Of a stretch of DNA of 64,000 nt, positions 1 through 8,949 are shown one piece after another. The notes below the pieces were generated by a model. It did not search any database and was not told the DNA's origin. It saw only the letters and a program-made list of their open reading frames with translations. Every line of letters starts with the position of its first letter. Position 1 is the first letter of the stretch. Source of the stretch: Hymenobacter sp. BT559 (GTDB lineage: Bacteria > Bacteroidota > Bacteroidia > Cytophagales > Hymenobacteraceae); NCBI RefSeq assembly GCF_017571525.1, contig NZ_JAGETY010000004.1:1-64000 (forward strand). Direction: 5' to 3'. Position numbers and translations under genes: made by a program.

Positions 1-79
1 GAAGTGGAGCGCGGCAATCTTTCCTTTGACGTTGGATTAGCAACCCAAGCGTAAAGGAAAGATTGCCGCGCTCCACTTC
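1..79. repeat. Intergenic inverted repeat, 27-bp perfect arms
   Basis: Positions 1-27 and 53-79 are exact reverse complements (the outer end reads GAAGTGGAGCGCGGC), separated by a 25-base loop. The element lies about 50 bases before the sensor kinase start. No T-run follows, so it is not a simple terminator. It could be a REP/MITE-like element, possibly cut at the window edge. No second copy was noticed in this window. Confidence 0.8.
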
Positions 80-128
80 GTTGCGCTCGCAATGACAAGC
101 GTTTTTGGTAGGCATTACCAACCGATTA

Positions 129-1517
129 ATGAGACTCGAAACCAAGCTCGGCCTCTTCAATGGCCTCTCCAAGCTGCTGCTGGTGCTGCTGGGGGCGCTG
201 CTGATTCCGCCCATTGTGCAGCGCGTGGCGGTGGGCCATACCGACCAGCGCCTGCTCGAAAAAAAGAAGGAGCTGCTGCACCTCATCGAGCGCGATGGGC
301 TAGCCACCTTTTTGCGGGCCGAGCACGACGAGAGCTACGCCGACTATAATATTCTTAAGCAGGAATACATTACCATTACCCCCCTGCCGGCCTACCCCAG
401 CGGGCCGACCGGCCCACCCACCGAGCGCATTTTTGAGGAGCCCCGGCAGGTAGATAAGGAGATTGAGGATTTTCGCATCCTGAGCTACGTGGCGCCGCTG
501 GGCGCCCTGCGCGGGGCCAGCCCCCTCGATGGCCCCGGGCCCCGCCGCTACCGCCTCGAAATCGGCTCGTCGCTGGCCACCGTGGAGCTGCTCACCGACA
601 CGCTGCGGCGGCTGGCGCTGTGGGTGCTGGTGGCGGGCGCGGGCATCACGGTGTTTACCGATGCGGCCTTCGCGCATTATCTGCTAGGCCCGCTGCGCGA
701 GCTGATTTCGCGCAAGCTGCGCAGCATTCGGCAGCCGGGCGAGTTCTCGTTTCAGCGCCTCGATACGGATACCACCGATTTCCGGCGGCTCGACGACTCG
801 CTCTCGGCCCTCATGCGCCAGCTGCAAGCCTCGTTCGAGAAGGAGCGCGAGTTTATGAGCAACGTGAGCCACGAGTTGCTCACGCCCACCAGCATCTTGC
901 AGTCGCGCTTCGAAAACATGCTGCAAGACCCCACCCTCCCCGAAGCCCACGCTCGCCAGATAGTAGAAAGCCAACGCACGCTCTACCGCCTGCGCAACAC
1001 CGTGCGCACGCTGCTGCTCATCGCCAACATCGAAAACGAGCAGTACCTGCGCGACGCCAACGTGCCCCTCACCCAAACCGTGCAAGACGTGGCCGAGGAG
1101 CTCGACGACCGCCGCCAGCAGCGCGAAATTGCCTTACACATCGACCTGCAGCCCGACTACGTGGTGCCCCGCGCCAATGCCACGCTGCTGCACACGCTGC
1201 TGCGCAACCTGCTCTCCAACGCCATCAAGTACAACCACGAGGGCGGGCAAATCAGGGTAGTGGGCCGCCCCACCCCTAGCGGCGGCTACGAGCTGCGTGT
1301 GGAAGACCAGGGCCCCGGCATCGCGGCCGAAAACCTGCCGCTGCTCTTCGACCGCTTCCGGCGCTTCCATGCCACCGGCCCCAGCGCGCCCGAGGGCTAC
1401 GGGCTGGGCCTGCCCATCGCCCAAACCATCGCCGCTTTTCACAAGGCTACGCTCAAGGCCGAGTCGGAAGTGGGCAAAGGCACGGCGTTCGTACTGGATT
1501 TTGCGGCGGCGCAGTAG
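129..1517 (+). CDS. Membrane sensor histidine kinase
   Basis: This is an inner-membrane two-component sensor kinase of 462 residues. It has a transmembrane segment at about residues 10-34, a periplasmic region of about 125 residues, a second membrane segment at about 161-182 and a HAMP-like linker. The HisKA domain follows, with the phospho-acceptor His near residue 248 in the motif SHELLTP (families usually have SHELRTP). The HATPase domain shows the N box around N364 (LLSNAIKYN), the G1 box (DQGPGI) and the G2 box (YGLGLPIA). An in-frame TTG lies 24 bases upstream; I chose the ATG because it places the first membrane helix normally. No response regulator is seen next to it, so the partner is probably beyond the left edge. 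The signal sensed is unknown. Confidence 0.9.
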   Translation: MRLETKLGLFNGLSKLLLVLLGALLIPPIVQRVAVGHTDQRLLEKKKELLHLIERDGLATFLRAEHDESYADYNILKQEYITITPLPAYPSGPTGPPTERIFEEPRQVDKEIEDFRILSYVAPLGALRGASPLDGPGPRRYRLEIGSSLATVELLTDTLRRLALWVLVAGAGITVFTDAAFAHYLLGPLRELISRKLRSIRQPGEFSFQRLDTDTTDFRRLDDSLSALMRQLQASFEKEREFMSNVSHELLTPTSILQSRFENMLQDPTLPEAHARQIVESQRTLYRLRNTVRTLLLIANIENEQYLRDANVPLTQTVQDVAEELDDRRQQREIALHIDLQPDYVVPRANATLLHTLLRNLLSNAIKYNHEGGQIRVVGRPTPSGGYELRVEDQGPGIAAENLPLLFDRFRRFHATGPSAPEGYGLGLPIAQTIAAFHKATLKAESEVGKGTAFVLDFAAAQ

Positions 1518-1544
1518 CTGCGCTGGCTCGTCGCGCTGGCGCAG

Positions 1545-1710
1545 GTTTAGGCGCAGCCGTAACTCGTGCCGACTATAGCGGGGAGGTTGTACCTCCCCTG
1601 CCGCGCCTGCGGCAAGGCGTGCGTGCGCCGCTAGGGTCGTTCGGCTAGCTCATTTTATGGGAGGCACGGCCTCCCCGAAAAACTGGCACGAGTTACGGCT
1701 GCGCCTAAAC
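1545..1710. repeat. Nested inverted repeat between convergent genes
   Basis: Outer arms of 26 bases at 1545-1570 and 1685-1710 are perfect reverse complements (the inner end reads AACTCGTGCC). Inside them sit two smaller hairpins, GGGAGGTTGTACCTCCC near 1580-1598 and GGGAGGCACGGCCTCCC near 1660-1676, so the single strand could fold into a branched, cross-like shape. It fills the space between the kinase stop and the convergent nadR-like stop. It may act as a two-way terminator or be a palindromic mobile remnant; the sequence does not decide. Confidence 0.75.
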
Positions 1711-1744
1711 TCGCGCCAGGGAGGGGCACAAACACCTTGTGTTC

Positions 1745-2803
1745 TTACCCTAGTGCTGCCTGCACCTGCGCCACCCTTTCTGCCACGCTGCCATTGAGCA
1801 AGGTGTAAGGGATGCCCAGCATTTCCAGCTGCATCAAAATAGCGCCGTGCTGAAACTGCCGCAGCGCCTCGGGGCCACGCCAGCCATCCTGCTCGAAGGG
1901 CACGGTGGGCAGGCACACGAAGGTGCGGGCATAGCGGATGGTGCACACCCTGGCCAGCGCCTGCAAGGCGGGGTCGCAGCGGTGAAAATAGTAGTAGGAA
2001 TACAGCGCCGTGGTAGCCGCATTGGTGTCGCACACGAGCCAGCCGCTAGCCCGGGGGGCGGCCTCATCCTCCAGCTCCAGCTGGCGGCGGCCGATGTAAA
2101 GCAAGTCCTCGTAGTCGAGCGCGCCGTTTTTTTGCTCGTGCAGGGTGCGGCCGTACTCGGGCACCCAGGCGGTGCCCAGTGCCTCGGCCAGGGCGGTGGC
2201 CAGGGTGGTTTTGCCGCTGCTTTCGGCCCCTAGCAGCACCAGGCGGGGCACGGCAGTAGGCGGCACTACGCCGTATTGGGCGGCAATGAAGGGGTGCAGG
2301 TAGCGCGTATCGAGCAGGTGGTAATACGAGGCATCGGCGGCCAGCGCGGCGCGCAGGCCGGTGCCGCTCACCGGCACTTGCTGGCGGGGCTCATCTACGA
2401 GCACGTGGGCGGCACCGAGGTGCGTGGCAAAGCCGGGGCCGTAGGCTTCGCTGCTGAACACCACATCGGGATGGTAACCGTGGCTGGCCAGCCACTGGCA
2501 CACAAACTCGCGGTGGGTGTGGTCATCGGCAGTATCGGGGGGCAGGCCGTCGGCCTCGGCGGTGAGGGCGATGATGCGCAGCGGCGTGGTGCCCACGTGC
2601 GGGCCACGCGCAAAGTTGTCGCCGCGGTAGAGCTCGCGCAGCCAGGCGGCGCGCGTGGGCGCGGGGTGCGTGGCATCGTCGGGGTGGGCATACACGAGCA
2701 CGAGCAGCTCGGCCACTTGGGCGGCGGCCGTTTCGAGCAGCAGCTGGTGGCCCCGGTGCGGCGGCCAAAACTTGCCTACCACGAGGCCAAGGGAGAAGGG
2801 CAT
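1745..2803 (-). CDS. nadR: NadR-like NMN adenylyltransferase / ribosylnicotinamide kinase
   Basis: This is a bifunctional NAD salvage enzyme of 352 residues in the cytoplasm: NMN + ATP to NAD, and phosphorylation of nicotinamide riboside to NMN. The N-terminal nucleotidyltransferase domain has the HxGH signature (HRGH, residues 16-19) and a later VSGTGLR motif matching the family ISxTxxR. The C-terminal P-loop kinase domain starts near residue 190 with GAESSGKTT. The DNA-binding repressor domain at the N terminus of the E. coli protein is absent, as in many non-enteric homologues, so a regulatory role is unlikely. It is divergent from the ABC ATPase gene, with 136 bases between the starts. 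Confidence 0.88.
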   Translation of the reverse strand: MPFSLGLVVGKFWPPHRGHQLLLETAAAQVAELLVLVYAHPDDATHPAPTRAAWLRELYRGDNFARGPHVGTTPLRIIALTAEADGLPPDTADDHTHREFVCQWLASHGYHPDVVFSSEAYGPGFATHLGAAHVLVDEPRQQVPVSGTGLRAALAADASYYHLLDTRYLHPFIAAQYGVVPPTAVPRLVLLGAESSGKTTLATALAEALGTAWVPEYGRTLHEQKNGALDYEDLLYIGRRQLELEDEAAPRASGWLVCDTNAATTALYSYYYFHRCDPALQALARVCTIRYARTFVCLPTVPFEQDGWRGPEALRQFQHGAILMQLEMLGIPYTLLNGSVAERVAQVQAALG

Positions 2804-2853
2804 AAGGCAACAGACGGGCAGCGTAATAGTGCATCTTTACCCGGCCGCTCGCG

Positions 2854-2861
2854 CAAAGATG
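2854..2861 (-). promoter_or_regulatory. Possible -7 box of nadR-like gene
   Basis: The minus strand reads CATCTTTG about 50 bases before the start codon, one base from the Bacteroidota -7 consensus TAnnTTTG. No well-spaced TTG -33 element is seen. Similar octamers precede uvrD, topA and engB in this window. Confidence 0.3.
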
Positions 2862-2939
2862 CGCCCGAAGCTTACGCACTCAGCACTGACAAAAACCGTG
2901 AAATCCGAAAAATCCGGTGGCATCCGTCGTTCCGACACC

Positions 2940-4418
2940 ATGCCTGCTCCCCTGCTAGCCCTGGCGCACGTGACGGTGCGCCACCTCGACCGCATCTTAT
3001 TTGCCGACCTCAGCCTGCGTATTGAGCCGAGCCAGCACCTGGCGCTGGTGGGGCCTAGCGGCGCCGGCAAAAGCGCCCTGCTGGCGGCCCTGGCTGGGCA
3101 GCTGCTGCTCACGGGTGGCCAGGCAACCTATGCCGGCCTGGAAGCCGCCGCCCGCCAGCGCTACCCCACCGACCCGCTGGCCGCGTGGCGGCAGGTGGTG
3201 AGCCTGGTGGGGGCCCGGGCGCCGTTTCGGGCGCGGCCGGGCGGCAGCGAGCTCTACTACCAGCAGCGCTACGAGGCCACGGCTGCCGAAGAGGTGCCCA
3301 CCGTGCGCGAGTACCTGCTGGCTAGCCCCTCCCAGGCGCCCGCTGCGCCCTGGACGTACGACCGGGTGGTGGAGCGCCTGCGCCTCACGCACCTACAAGA
3401 CCAGCCGCTCATTCAGCTTTCCAATGGCGAAACCAAGCGCCTGCGCCTGGCTAAAGCCTTGCTGCGCAACCCCGTGATGCTATTGCTGGACAACCCCCTA
3501 GCCGGGCTCGACGTGGCCAGCCGGGCCGATTTTGATGCGCTGCTGGCCGAGGTGGCCGCGGCGGGTGCTACCGTCGTGCTCGCCACTACGCTGGGCGAGC
3601 TGCCAGCAATCGTGACGCACGTGGCGGAGCTAGCTGAGGGCCACATTGCCCAGGTGCTGCCGGTGGCCGAGTACCGGCCCATCGTCGCGCCCATCCCGCT
3701 TCTGCCCGATGCGGCAGCCCTAGCGGCGCTCTGGCCCGCTGCGCCGCCCGCATTTCACACCCTAGCCCGACTCGAAGACGTGACTATCCGCTATGGCGAG
3801 CGACTGATTCTAGACCACCTGAACTGGGAAATAAAGCCCGGCGAGCGCTGGGCCCTGCTCGGCCCGAATGGGGCCGGCAAATCAACAATACTCAGCTTAT
3901 TGACGGGCGATAACCCGCAGGCCTACAGCCAGCGCATCACGCTTTTTGACCGGCGCCGGGGCACCGGCGAGAGCATCTGGGACATCAAGCGGCGCATCGG
4001 CTACGTGTCGCCCGAGCTGCTGCAGTATTTTCCGGGCCAGCCCACCTGCCGGCAGGTAGTGGCCTCCGGCTTTGCCGACACGCTGGGGCCGGGCCGCCCC
4101 ACCCCCGCCCAGCTCGCCACCGCCGATGCCTGGCTGGCCGTGCTGCGCCTGGCCGCATACGCCGCCAAGCCGCTGCGCCAGGCACCGGCCAGCGTGCAGC
4201 GCCTGTGCCTGGTGGCGCGGGCGCTGGTCAAGAACCCGCCCCTGCTGCTGCTCGACGAGCCCGGCCAGGGCCTCGACGCTGCGCAGCAGCCCTACTTCCG
4301 GGCGGTGCTGGAGGCCCTATGCGCCGCTAGCCCCGTGGCGCTGGTCTACGTGAGCCATTATGCCGATGATATTCCGCGCAGCGTGACGCAAGTGCTGGAG
4401 CTACGAGCGCCGGGCTAG
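2940..4418 (+). CDS. Tandem-domain ABC ATPase, ModF/PhrA-like
   Basis: This soluble protein of 492 residues has two ABC nucleotide-binding domains and no membrane segment, the layout and length of the ModF/PhrA family, whose cellular role is poorly defined. Domain 1 has Walker A GPSGAGKSA (from G38), signature LSNGE (L160) and Walker B ending D184-N185, with Asn where the catalytic Glu is expected. Domain 2 has Walker A GPNGAGKST (from G308), Walker B with an intact D439-E440, and a degenerate signature (APASVQRL near 415). The two defects fall in the same composite site. Upstream in-frame codons overlap the divergent nadR-like gene; the ATG at 2940 sits directly before the first conserved beta strand. 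There is no permease next to it, so it is not assigned to transport. Confidence 0.85.
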   Translation: MPAPLLALAHVTVRHLDRILFADLSLRIEPSQHLALVGPSGAGKSALLAALAGQLLLTGGQATYAGLEAAARQRYPTDPLAAWRQVVSLVGARAPFRARPGGSELYYQQRYEATAAEEVPTVREYLLASPSQAPAAPWTYDRVVERLRLTHLQDQPLIQLSNGETKRLRLAKALLRNPVMLLLDNPLAGLDVASRADFDALLAEVAAAGATVVLATTLGELPAIVTHVAELAEGHIAQVLPVAEYRPIVAPIPLLPDAAALAALWPAAPPAFHTLARLEDVTIRYGERLILDHLNWEIKPGERWALLGPNGAGKSTILSLLTGDNPQAYSQRITLFDRRRGTGESIWDIKRRIGYVSPELLQYFPGQPTCRQVVASGFADTLGPGRPTPAQLATADAWLAVLRLAAYAAKPLRQAPASVQRLCLVARALVKNPPLLLLDEPGQGLDAAQQPYFRAVLEALCAASPVALVYVSHYADDIPRSVTQVLELRAPG

Positions 4419-4476
4419 GGCGTTTGGATGGCAGTAGTCAACCGCAGACAACGCACTCGCACTCAACTCCTCATCA

Positions 4477-7263
4477 CTACTCCACCCGCACCTCGTCGCG
4501 GTGCAGCTCGCGGCGCACGAAGCGCACCAGCTGGTAGCGCTGGCGGGCGGCTTCGTAGCGCAGCGCCACGCCGGTGCCGGTGCTGGGCCAGGCGCCGGCC
4601 GGGCTGGGTGCGCCCGCGCCGGCACCTAGCGGGCGGCCCTGCGTAGTAAACAGCGCCACCTGCCCCGGCAGCGGCTCGGTGAGGGCCAGCACCTGGTGCG
4701 TGGGGTCGAAGTCGAACCACTGCACCGGCTTATCGCCCGAGGTGAGCAGCTGCCGGCTGAGCAGCGGCGCGGCACTGCTGGGGTTGAACACGTCGAGCTG
4801 GCCGCCATCCTGGCGCACCACCACAAACGAGCTCACCCGCCCACTAGCCTCCGGCACCAGCCGGAAGCTGGCCGTACGGCTCCAGGTGGCTACCCGGCGC
4901 CGGGCGCTGATGTCGCCGCTGAGCGTGATGGTCAGCAGCTCGCCGTGCTGGTTCACCACGCGCAGCTGGCTACGGGCCAGTGTGGGGCCGGCCGAGGTGA
5001 GCAGCGGCCCTTCGAGCCGCGCCCCGGCACTCACGGGGAAGCCCGGGTAGCGGCTGCCCGCCTGGTCGAGGGCATACACGTAGCCATTGCGCAGGGCAAC
5101 TACCACCACATCGCGCCCGCCCACGGTGAGCAAGGCCGGCGGGCCCGCCAGTGGGGCCTCCAGGCGATGGGGCCAGCCGGGGTAGCGGCGGCCATTGGTG
5201 TCGAAAAGCAGCAGGTCGTTGCTGGCCGTGGCTACCAGGATGCGCGTCGAAGTACCCGCCACTACACTCGCCACCGTCACCGAGTCGGGCAGGTTGAGCG
5301 GAAAGCCGGGCGCCTCGCGGCCATCGACGGGGCTCAGCCAATGCACGCGGTGCGCGGTGGCCAGCAGCAGCCGGCCGCGCAGCAGGTGCAGCGGCCCTGC
5401 CAGCGGGCCGGGCAGACTATCGGCCCAGGCCTGGGCGGCCGTGCCGGCGGGCAGCAGCGACAGCACCCCTAGCGAGTCGGCCACCAGCACGGGGGCCGCC
5501 AGGGTGCCGTCGGTAGCCGGAGCGGCAGGCAGCAAAAAGGGCTGCCCGGCCAGCGGCGTGCGGAAGCGCAGCCCCACCCCAGTAGCCGAAGCCGCCGAGT
5601 CGGGGGCCAGCGCCTGACCGGGGCGACGCAGCAGCAGCTGCGCAAAATACTGGCTGCCCGGCCGGGCTTCGTCGGTGGGCTGGTCGGGGGGCACGAGCTG
5701 CCAGGCCACCTGCGAGAAGTGCCGCAGCAGGCTTTCATTGCGCAGCAGGCCGGCGCGACGCTCTTCGGCCAGGGTGCCGAGCAAGGCATTCCAGCCCTGG
5801 CGCACATCGGCCAGCACCGTGAGGCGGGCCAGCGGCTGGGCCTGCTGCAACAGCGCCACCTGGCTCGCCGAGCGGCTCCATACCTGCCCGGCGGCCACAT
5901 CGGCCAGGTAAGCGCGCAGCGTGGCGCTCGCACCCAGCACTAAGTAGTTATTAACCAGCGCCGTGCTTAGCGGCCCGCTGGCAGCGGCCTCGTCTGGCGT
6001 TGTATCGGCCAGCGGCCCCAGCAGGGCGGCGCTCCCAAAACCAGCCTCATACATTTCGTAGTTACCGACCCGCCCGAAAGCCGGCGAAGCCCCGCCCAGC
6101 CGCCGCAACCGGGCCAGCCACTGCGCTGTGCGGGCCGGCGCGCTGCTGCGCAGCAGCGTGAGGCGGGATGGCACCACGCCCGGCGCGGGGGCCGCCAGGT
6201 AAGCCAGCGTAGTGCCGGGCACCAGGCTGGCGCGCAGGCTGTCGAGCGCGGCGCGACTGGCGCGGGCCGTGTCGGCGGCGGGCGCGGGGGCTAGCTGGCC
6301 AGCCACGGCCAGCACCAGGGCCGAGCGCAGGGGCAGCACGTCGGCCAGGGGGCGCAGCGCCTGCGCGGGCTGGCCACGCAGGCGCTGTTGCCACGAGTTG
6401 GCAGCGGTTTCGGGGTTGGCAAAGCCGGTGAGCACCAGCTGGCCGGGGCCAAAGCGGATGCCAAGCAAGCTCTCGTGCCCGAGAGCCAGCGCCTGGTCGA
6501 GCAAGGCGTGGCTGCCGGGCTGAAAGAGTACGTCGAGCAACGCCGGCACTCGCCGAAAGTTGACGAGCAGCGTGGCGTCTACATCGCGCAGGCGCAGCAA
6601 ATCGGTAGCCCCGAAGCCCGCGCGCACGGTGGGCGCATCGAGGTGGCCTAGCCGGTGCACCACCGCCTCGACCAGTGCCGCGTGGGTACTCAGCAGCAAG
6701 TGGTTGCGGTAGTTGAGCACCGTGAGCGTGCCGCCCGCCACGGCCGTCAGCTCCTGCAATTCGTAGCCTTCGTAGTCGCGGGTGCCCAGCCGGTAGCGCG
6801 GGTCGCGGCCCAGGGTTTCGAGCAGGCCCCGCGCCTGCCGGTACTCGCGCACGCTGGCCAGGGGTATCTGGTAGAGCACATCGACCTGCCCCGGCCCGGT
6901 AATATGCAGCGAGCTGAGCACCAGCTTTTTGCCCAGCAGCGCCAGCAGGCCGCGCGGACGGCCCGCCACAGCGCCGGCCACGGCAGGGCGCCCACCGGTG
7001 TCGAGGCTGTCGGCGAGGGCTAGCGGGCCGGCCACCTGCTGGAAGTAGCGCACGCCCGTGATGTTGTCCCACACGCCGGCTTCCTGCAAATGCTGCACCA
7101 GGGCGGCGTGGTCGCGCGTGGCCAGCACCAGCACCGCATCGTCGGGCACCAGGGCGTAGGGGTCTACGGGGCGGGCGGCCAGCGTGCGGCGGTAGTAGAC
7201 GTAGGTGGCCAGCGAAAGCAGCGCTACCAGCGCCACCAACAGGGCCAGAAGCTTGCGGGACAT
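4477..7263 (-). CDS. Large anchored protein with C-terminal propeller-like repeats
   Basis: This 928-residue protein begins with a single hydrophobic segment (about residues 5-24), read as a signal anchor, and the rest would be periplasmic. Roughly residues 35-560 form an alpha/beta region of the style seen in DUF3352-type proteins (opening with VPDDAVLVLATRD); I recognise no catalytic motif. From about residue 590 onward, blade-like repeats recur around PGFPLNL, PGWPHRL and PGFPVSAG, like PQQ/FG-GAP beta-propellers. It is convergent with the ABC gene and divergent from the permease gene, so no operon partner suggests a role. It could be an envelope-assembly or polysaccharide-related scaffold, but function is not assigned. 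Confidence 0.7.
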   Translation of the reverse strand: MSRKLLALLVALVALLSLATYVYYRRTLAARPVDPYALVPDDAVLVLATRDHAALVQHLQEAGVWDNITGVRYFQQVAGPLALADSLDTGGRPAVAGAVAGRPRGLLALLGKKLVLSSLHITGPGQVDVLYQIPLASVREYRQARGLLETLGRDPRYRLGTRDYEGYELQELTAVAGGTLTVLNYRNHLLLSTHAALVEAVVHRLGHLDAPTVRAGFGATDLLRLRDVDATLLVNFRRVPALLDVLFQPGSHALLDQALALGHESLLGIRFGPGQLVLTGFANPETAANSWQQRLRGQPAQALRPLADVLPLRSALVLAVAGQLAPAPAADTARASRAALDSLRASLVPGTTLAYLAAPAPGVVPSRLTLLRSSAPARTAQWLARLRRLGGASPAFGRVGNYEMYEAGFGSAALLGPLADTTPDEAAASGPLSTALVNNYLVLGASATLRAYLADVAAGQVWSRSASQVALLQQAQPLARLTVLADVRQGWNALLGTLAEERRAGLLRNESLLRHFSQVAWQLVPPDQPTDEARPGSQYFAQLLLRRPGQALAPDSAASATGVGLRFRTPLAGQPFLLPAAPATDGTLAAPVLVADSLGVLSLLPAGTAAQAWADSLPGPLAGPLHLLRGRLLLATAHRVHWLSPVDGREAPGFPLNLPDSVTVASVVAGTSTRILVATASNDLLLFDTNGRRYPGWPHRLEAPLAGPPALLTVGGRDVVVVALRNGYVYALDQAGSRYPGFPVSAGARLEGPLLTSAGPTLARSQLRVVNQHGELLTITLSGDISARRRVATWSRTASFRLVPEASGRVSSFVVVRQDGGQLDVFNPSSAAPLLSRQLLTSGDKPVQWFDFDPTHQVLALTEPLPGQVALFTTQGRPLGAGAGAPSPAGAWPSTGTGVALRYEAARQRYQLVRFVRRELHRDEVRVE

Positions 7264-7344
7264 GCGGCAAAAGTAGGCCGCTCCGCTTGAGCTTGCCGCC
7301 CCAGTCGTTTCTTTGGCAAAAAACTGCCCTAGCCTTTCGCTTTT

Positions 7345-8844
7345 ATGGCCGACGTCCTACCCTCTTCCTCCCCTCCCACCACCCCCGCCGACGCGCCCGG
7401 CCACTTCAAGCGCGCGCTCACACTCTTCGACTCCGTGATGCTCGTCACGGGCTCCATGATAGGCTCGGGCATCTTCCTCGTGTCGGCCGATATTGCCCGG
7501 CAGGTGGGCTCGGCGGGCTGGCTGCTGGTGGTGTGGCTGCTCACGGGCCTCATCACCATGGCCGGCGCCATCAGCTACGGCGAGCTGGCGGCCATGTTCC
7601 CGAAGGTGGGCGGCCAGTACGTGTACCTGCGCGAAGCCTTCGGCAAGCTGGTGGCGTTTCTGTATGGCTGGACGCTGTTTCTGGTGATTCAAACCGGCGT
7701 TATCGCGGCCGTGGCCGTGGCGTTTGCCAAGTTCACGGGCGTCATGGTGCCGTGGTTTTCGGTTAAAAACGTACTGTTCAACCTCGGGCCGTTTCCATTC
7801 AGTTCGGTGCAGCTGCTGGCCATTATCCTTATCGTGGCCATCACGGCCGTGAACGCTCGCGGCGTGCAGGCCGGCAAGCTTATCCAGAACGTGCTCAGCT
7901 CGACCAAGCTCGTAGCGCTGGCCCTGCTCATCCTGTTTGGGCTGTTTTTGGGGCTGAATGCCGACGCCGTGCAGGCCAACTTCCACGACCTCTGGCACGC
8001 CACGCGCTCGCCGGCGCCGGGGGCTAGCGGCAGCATTATTCCGCTGGGCACGGGCAGCCTCATCATCGGTATCGGCATGGCCATGACCGGCTCGCTGTTC
8101 TCGTCCGATTCGTGGAACAACATCGGCTTTGCGGGCGAGGAGATTCAGAACCCCGAGCGCACGCTGGTACGCAGCATGGCCATCGGCACGGCCATCGTCA
8201 CGGCGCTCTACATCCTCATCAACATCGTGTACCTGCTGGTGCTGCCCCTCAAGGGCTCGCCCGAAGCCACGACCCTAGCCGGTCGCGGCATCCAGTACGC
8301 CACCGACGACCGCGTGGCCACCGCCGTAGCCGAGTCGGTGATGGGTCAGGCCGGCGCCTATGTGCTAGCCATCCTCATCATGCTCAGCACCTTCGGGGCC
8401 AACAACGGCATTATTCTAAGCGGCGCCCGCGCCTATTTCGCGATGGCCAAAGACGGCCTGTTCTTTCCCTCGCTCGCCATCCTCAACCGGGCCGGTGTGC
8501 CCGGCCGCGCCCTGTGGGTGCAGTGCCTCTGGGCCAGCCTACTGTGCCTGAGCGGCAGCTACGGGCAGCTGCTCAACTACGTGATGTTCTCGGTTATCTT
8601 GTTCTACCTCATCACGATAATCGGCATTTTCGTGCTGCGCCGCACCCGACCCGATGCCCCCCGCCCCTACCGCGCCTGGGGCTACCCGGTGCTGCCGGGC
8701 ATCTACGTGGCGCTGGCCTCGGCCTTCTGCATCATCCTGCTCATCGCGCCCGACACGGCCGAGTATTCGCGCTACGGCCTGGGCCTGGTGGCACTGGGCC
8801 TGCCGGTGTACTTTCTGTTTGGGCGGCGCATGGGCGGGGCCTAG
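7345..8844 (+). CDS. APC-superfamily amino acid permease
   Basis: This 499-residue inner-membrane protein has about 12 hydrophobic helices and the APC/LAT-type opening (MLVTGSMIGSGIF in TM1), with the unwound GSGIF substrate-binding element. A second family landmark is the glycine-rich ISYGELAAMFP loop after TM2. It should import or exchange amino acids, driven by proton symport or antiport; the substrate cannot be read from the sequence. The start ATG gives a short polar N terminus before TM1. A strong hairpin follows the stop, so it is probably a single-gene unit. Confidence 0.88.
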   Translation: MADVLPSSSPPTTPADAPGHFKRALTLFDSVMLVTGSMIGSGIFLVSADIARQVGSAGWLLVVWLLTGLITMAGAISYGELAAMFPKVGGQYVYLREAFGKLVAFLYGWTLFLVIQTGVIAAVAVAFAKFTGVMVPWFSVKNVLFNLGPFPFSSVQLLAIILIVAITAVNARGVQAGKLIQNVLSSTKLVALALLILFGLFLGLNADAVQANFHDLWHATRSPAPGASGSIIPLGTGSLIIGIGMAMTGSLFSSDSWNNIGFAGEEIQNPERTLVRSMAIGTAIVTALYILINIVYLLVLPLKGSPEATTLAGRGIQYATDDRVATAVAESVMGQAGAYVLAILIMLSTFGANNGIILSGARAYFAMAKDGLFFPSLAILNRAGVPGRALWVQCLWASLLCLSGSYGQLLNYVMFSVILFYLITIIGIFVLRRTRPDAPRPYRAWGYPVLPGIYVALASAFCIILLIAPDTAEYSRYGLGLVALGLPVYFLFGRRMGGA

Positions 8845-8866
8845 CGGGCTGCTTGCTCTTACTAAA

Positions 8867-8901
8867 AATGCCCCTGGCTTCTAGTTGAAACCAGGGGCAT
8901 T
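8867..8901 (+). terminator. Terminator hairpin after the permease gene
   Basis: An 11-bp perfect stem (AATGCCCCTGG at 8867-8877 paired with 8891-8901) has a 13-base loop and is followed by TGTCGTTTTA. It lies between the permease and the convergent DPP-IV-like gene and may serve both. Confidence 0.8.
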
Positions 8902-8949
8902 GTCGTTTTAAGGCATATTCTACTCCCGCCCTTCGCGGGGCGCCTACCC

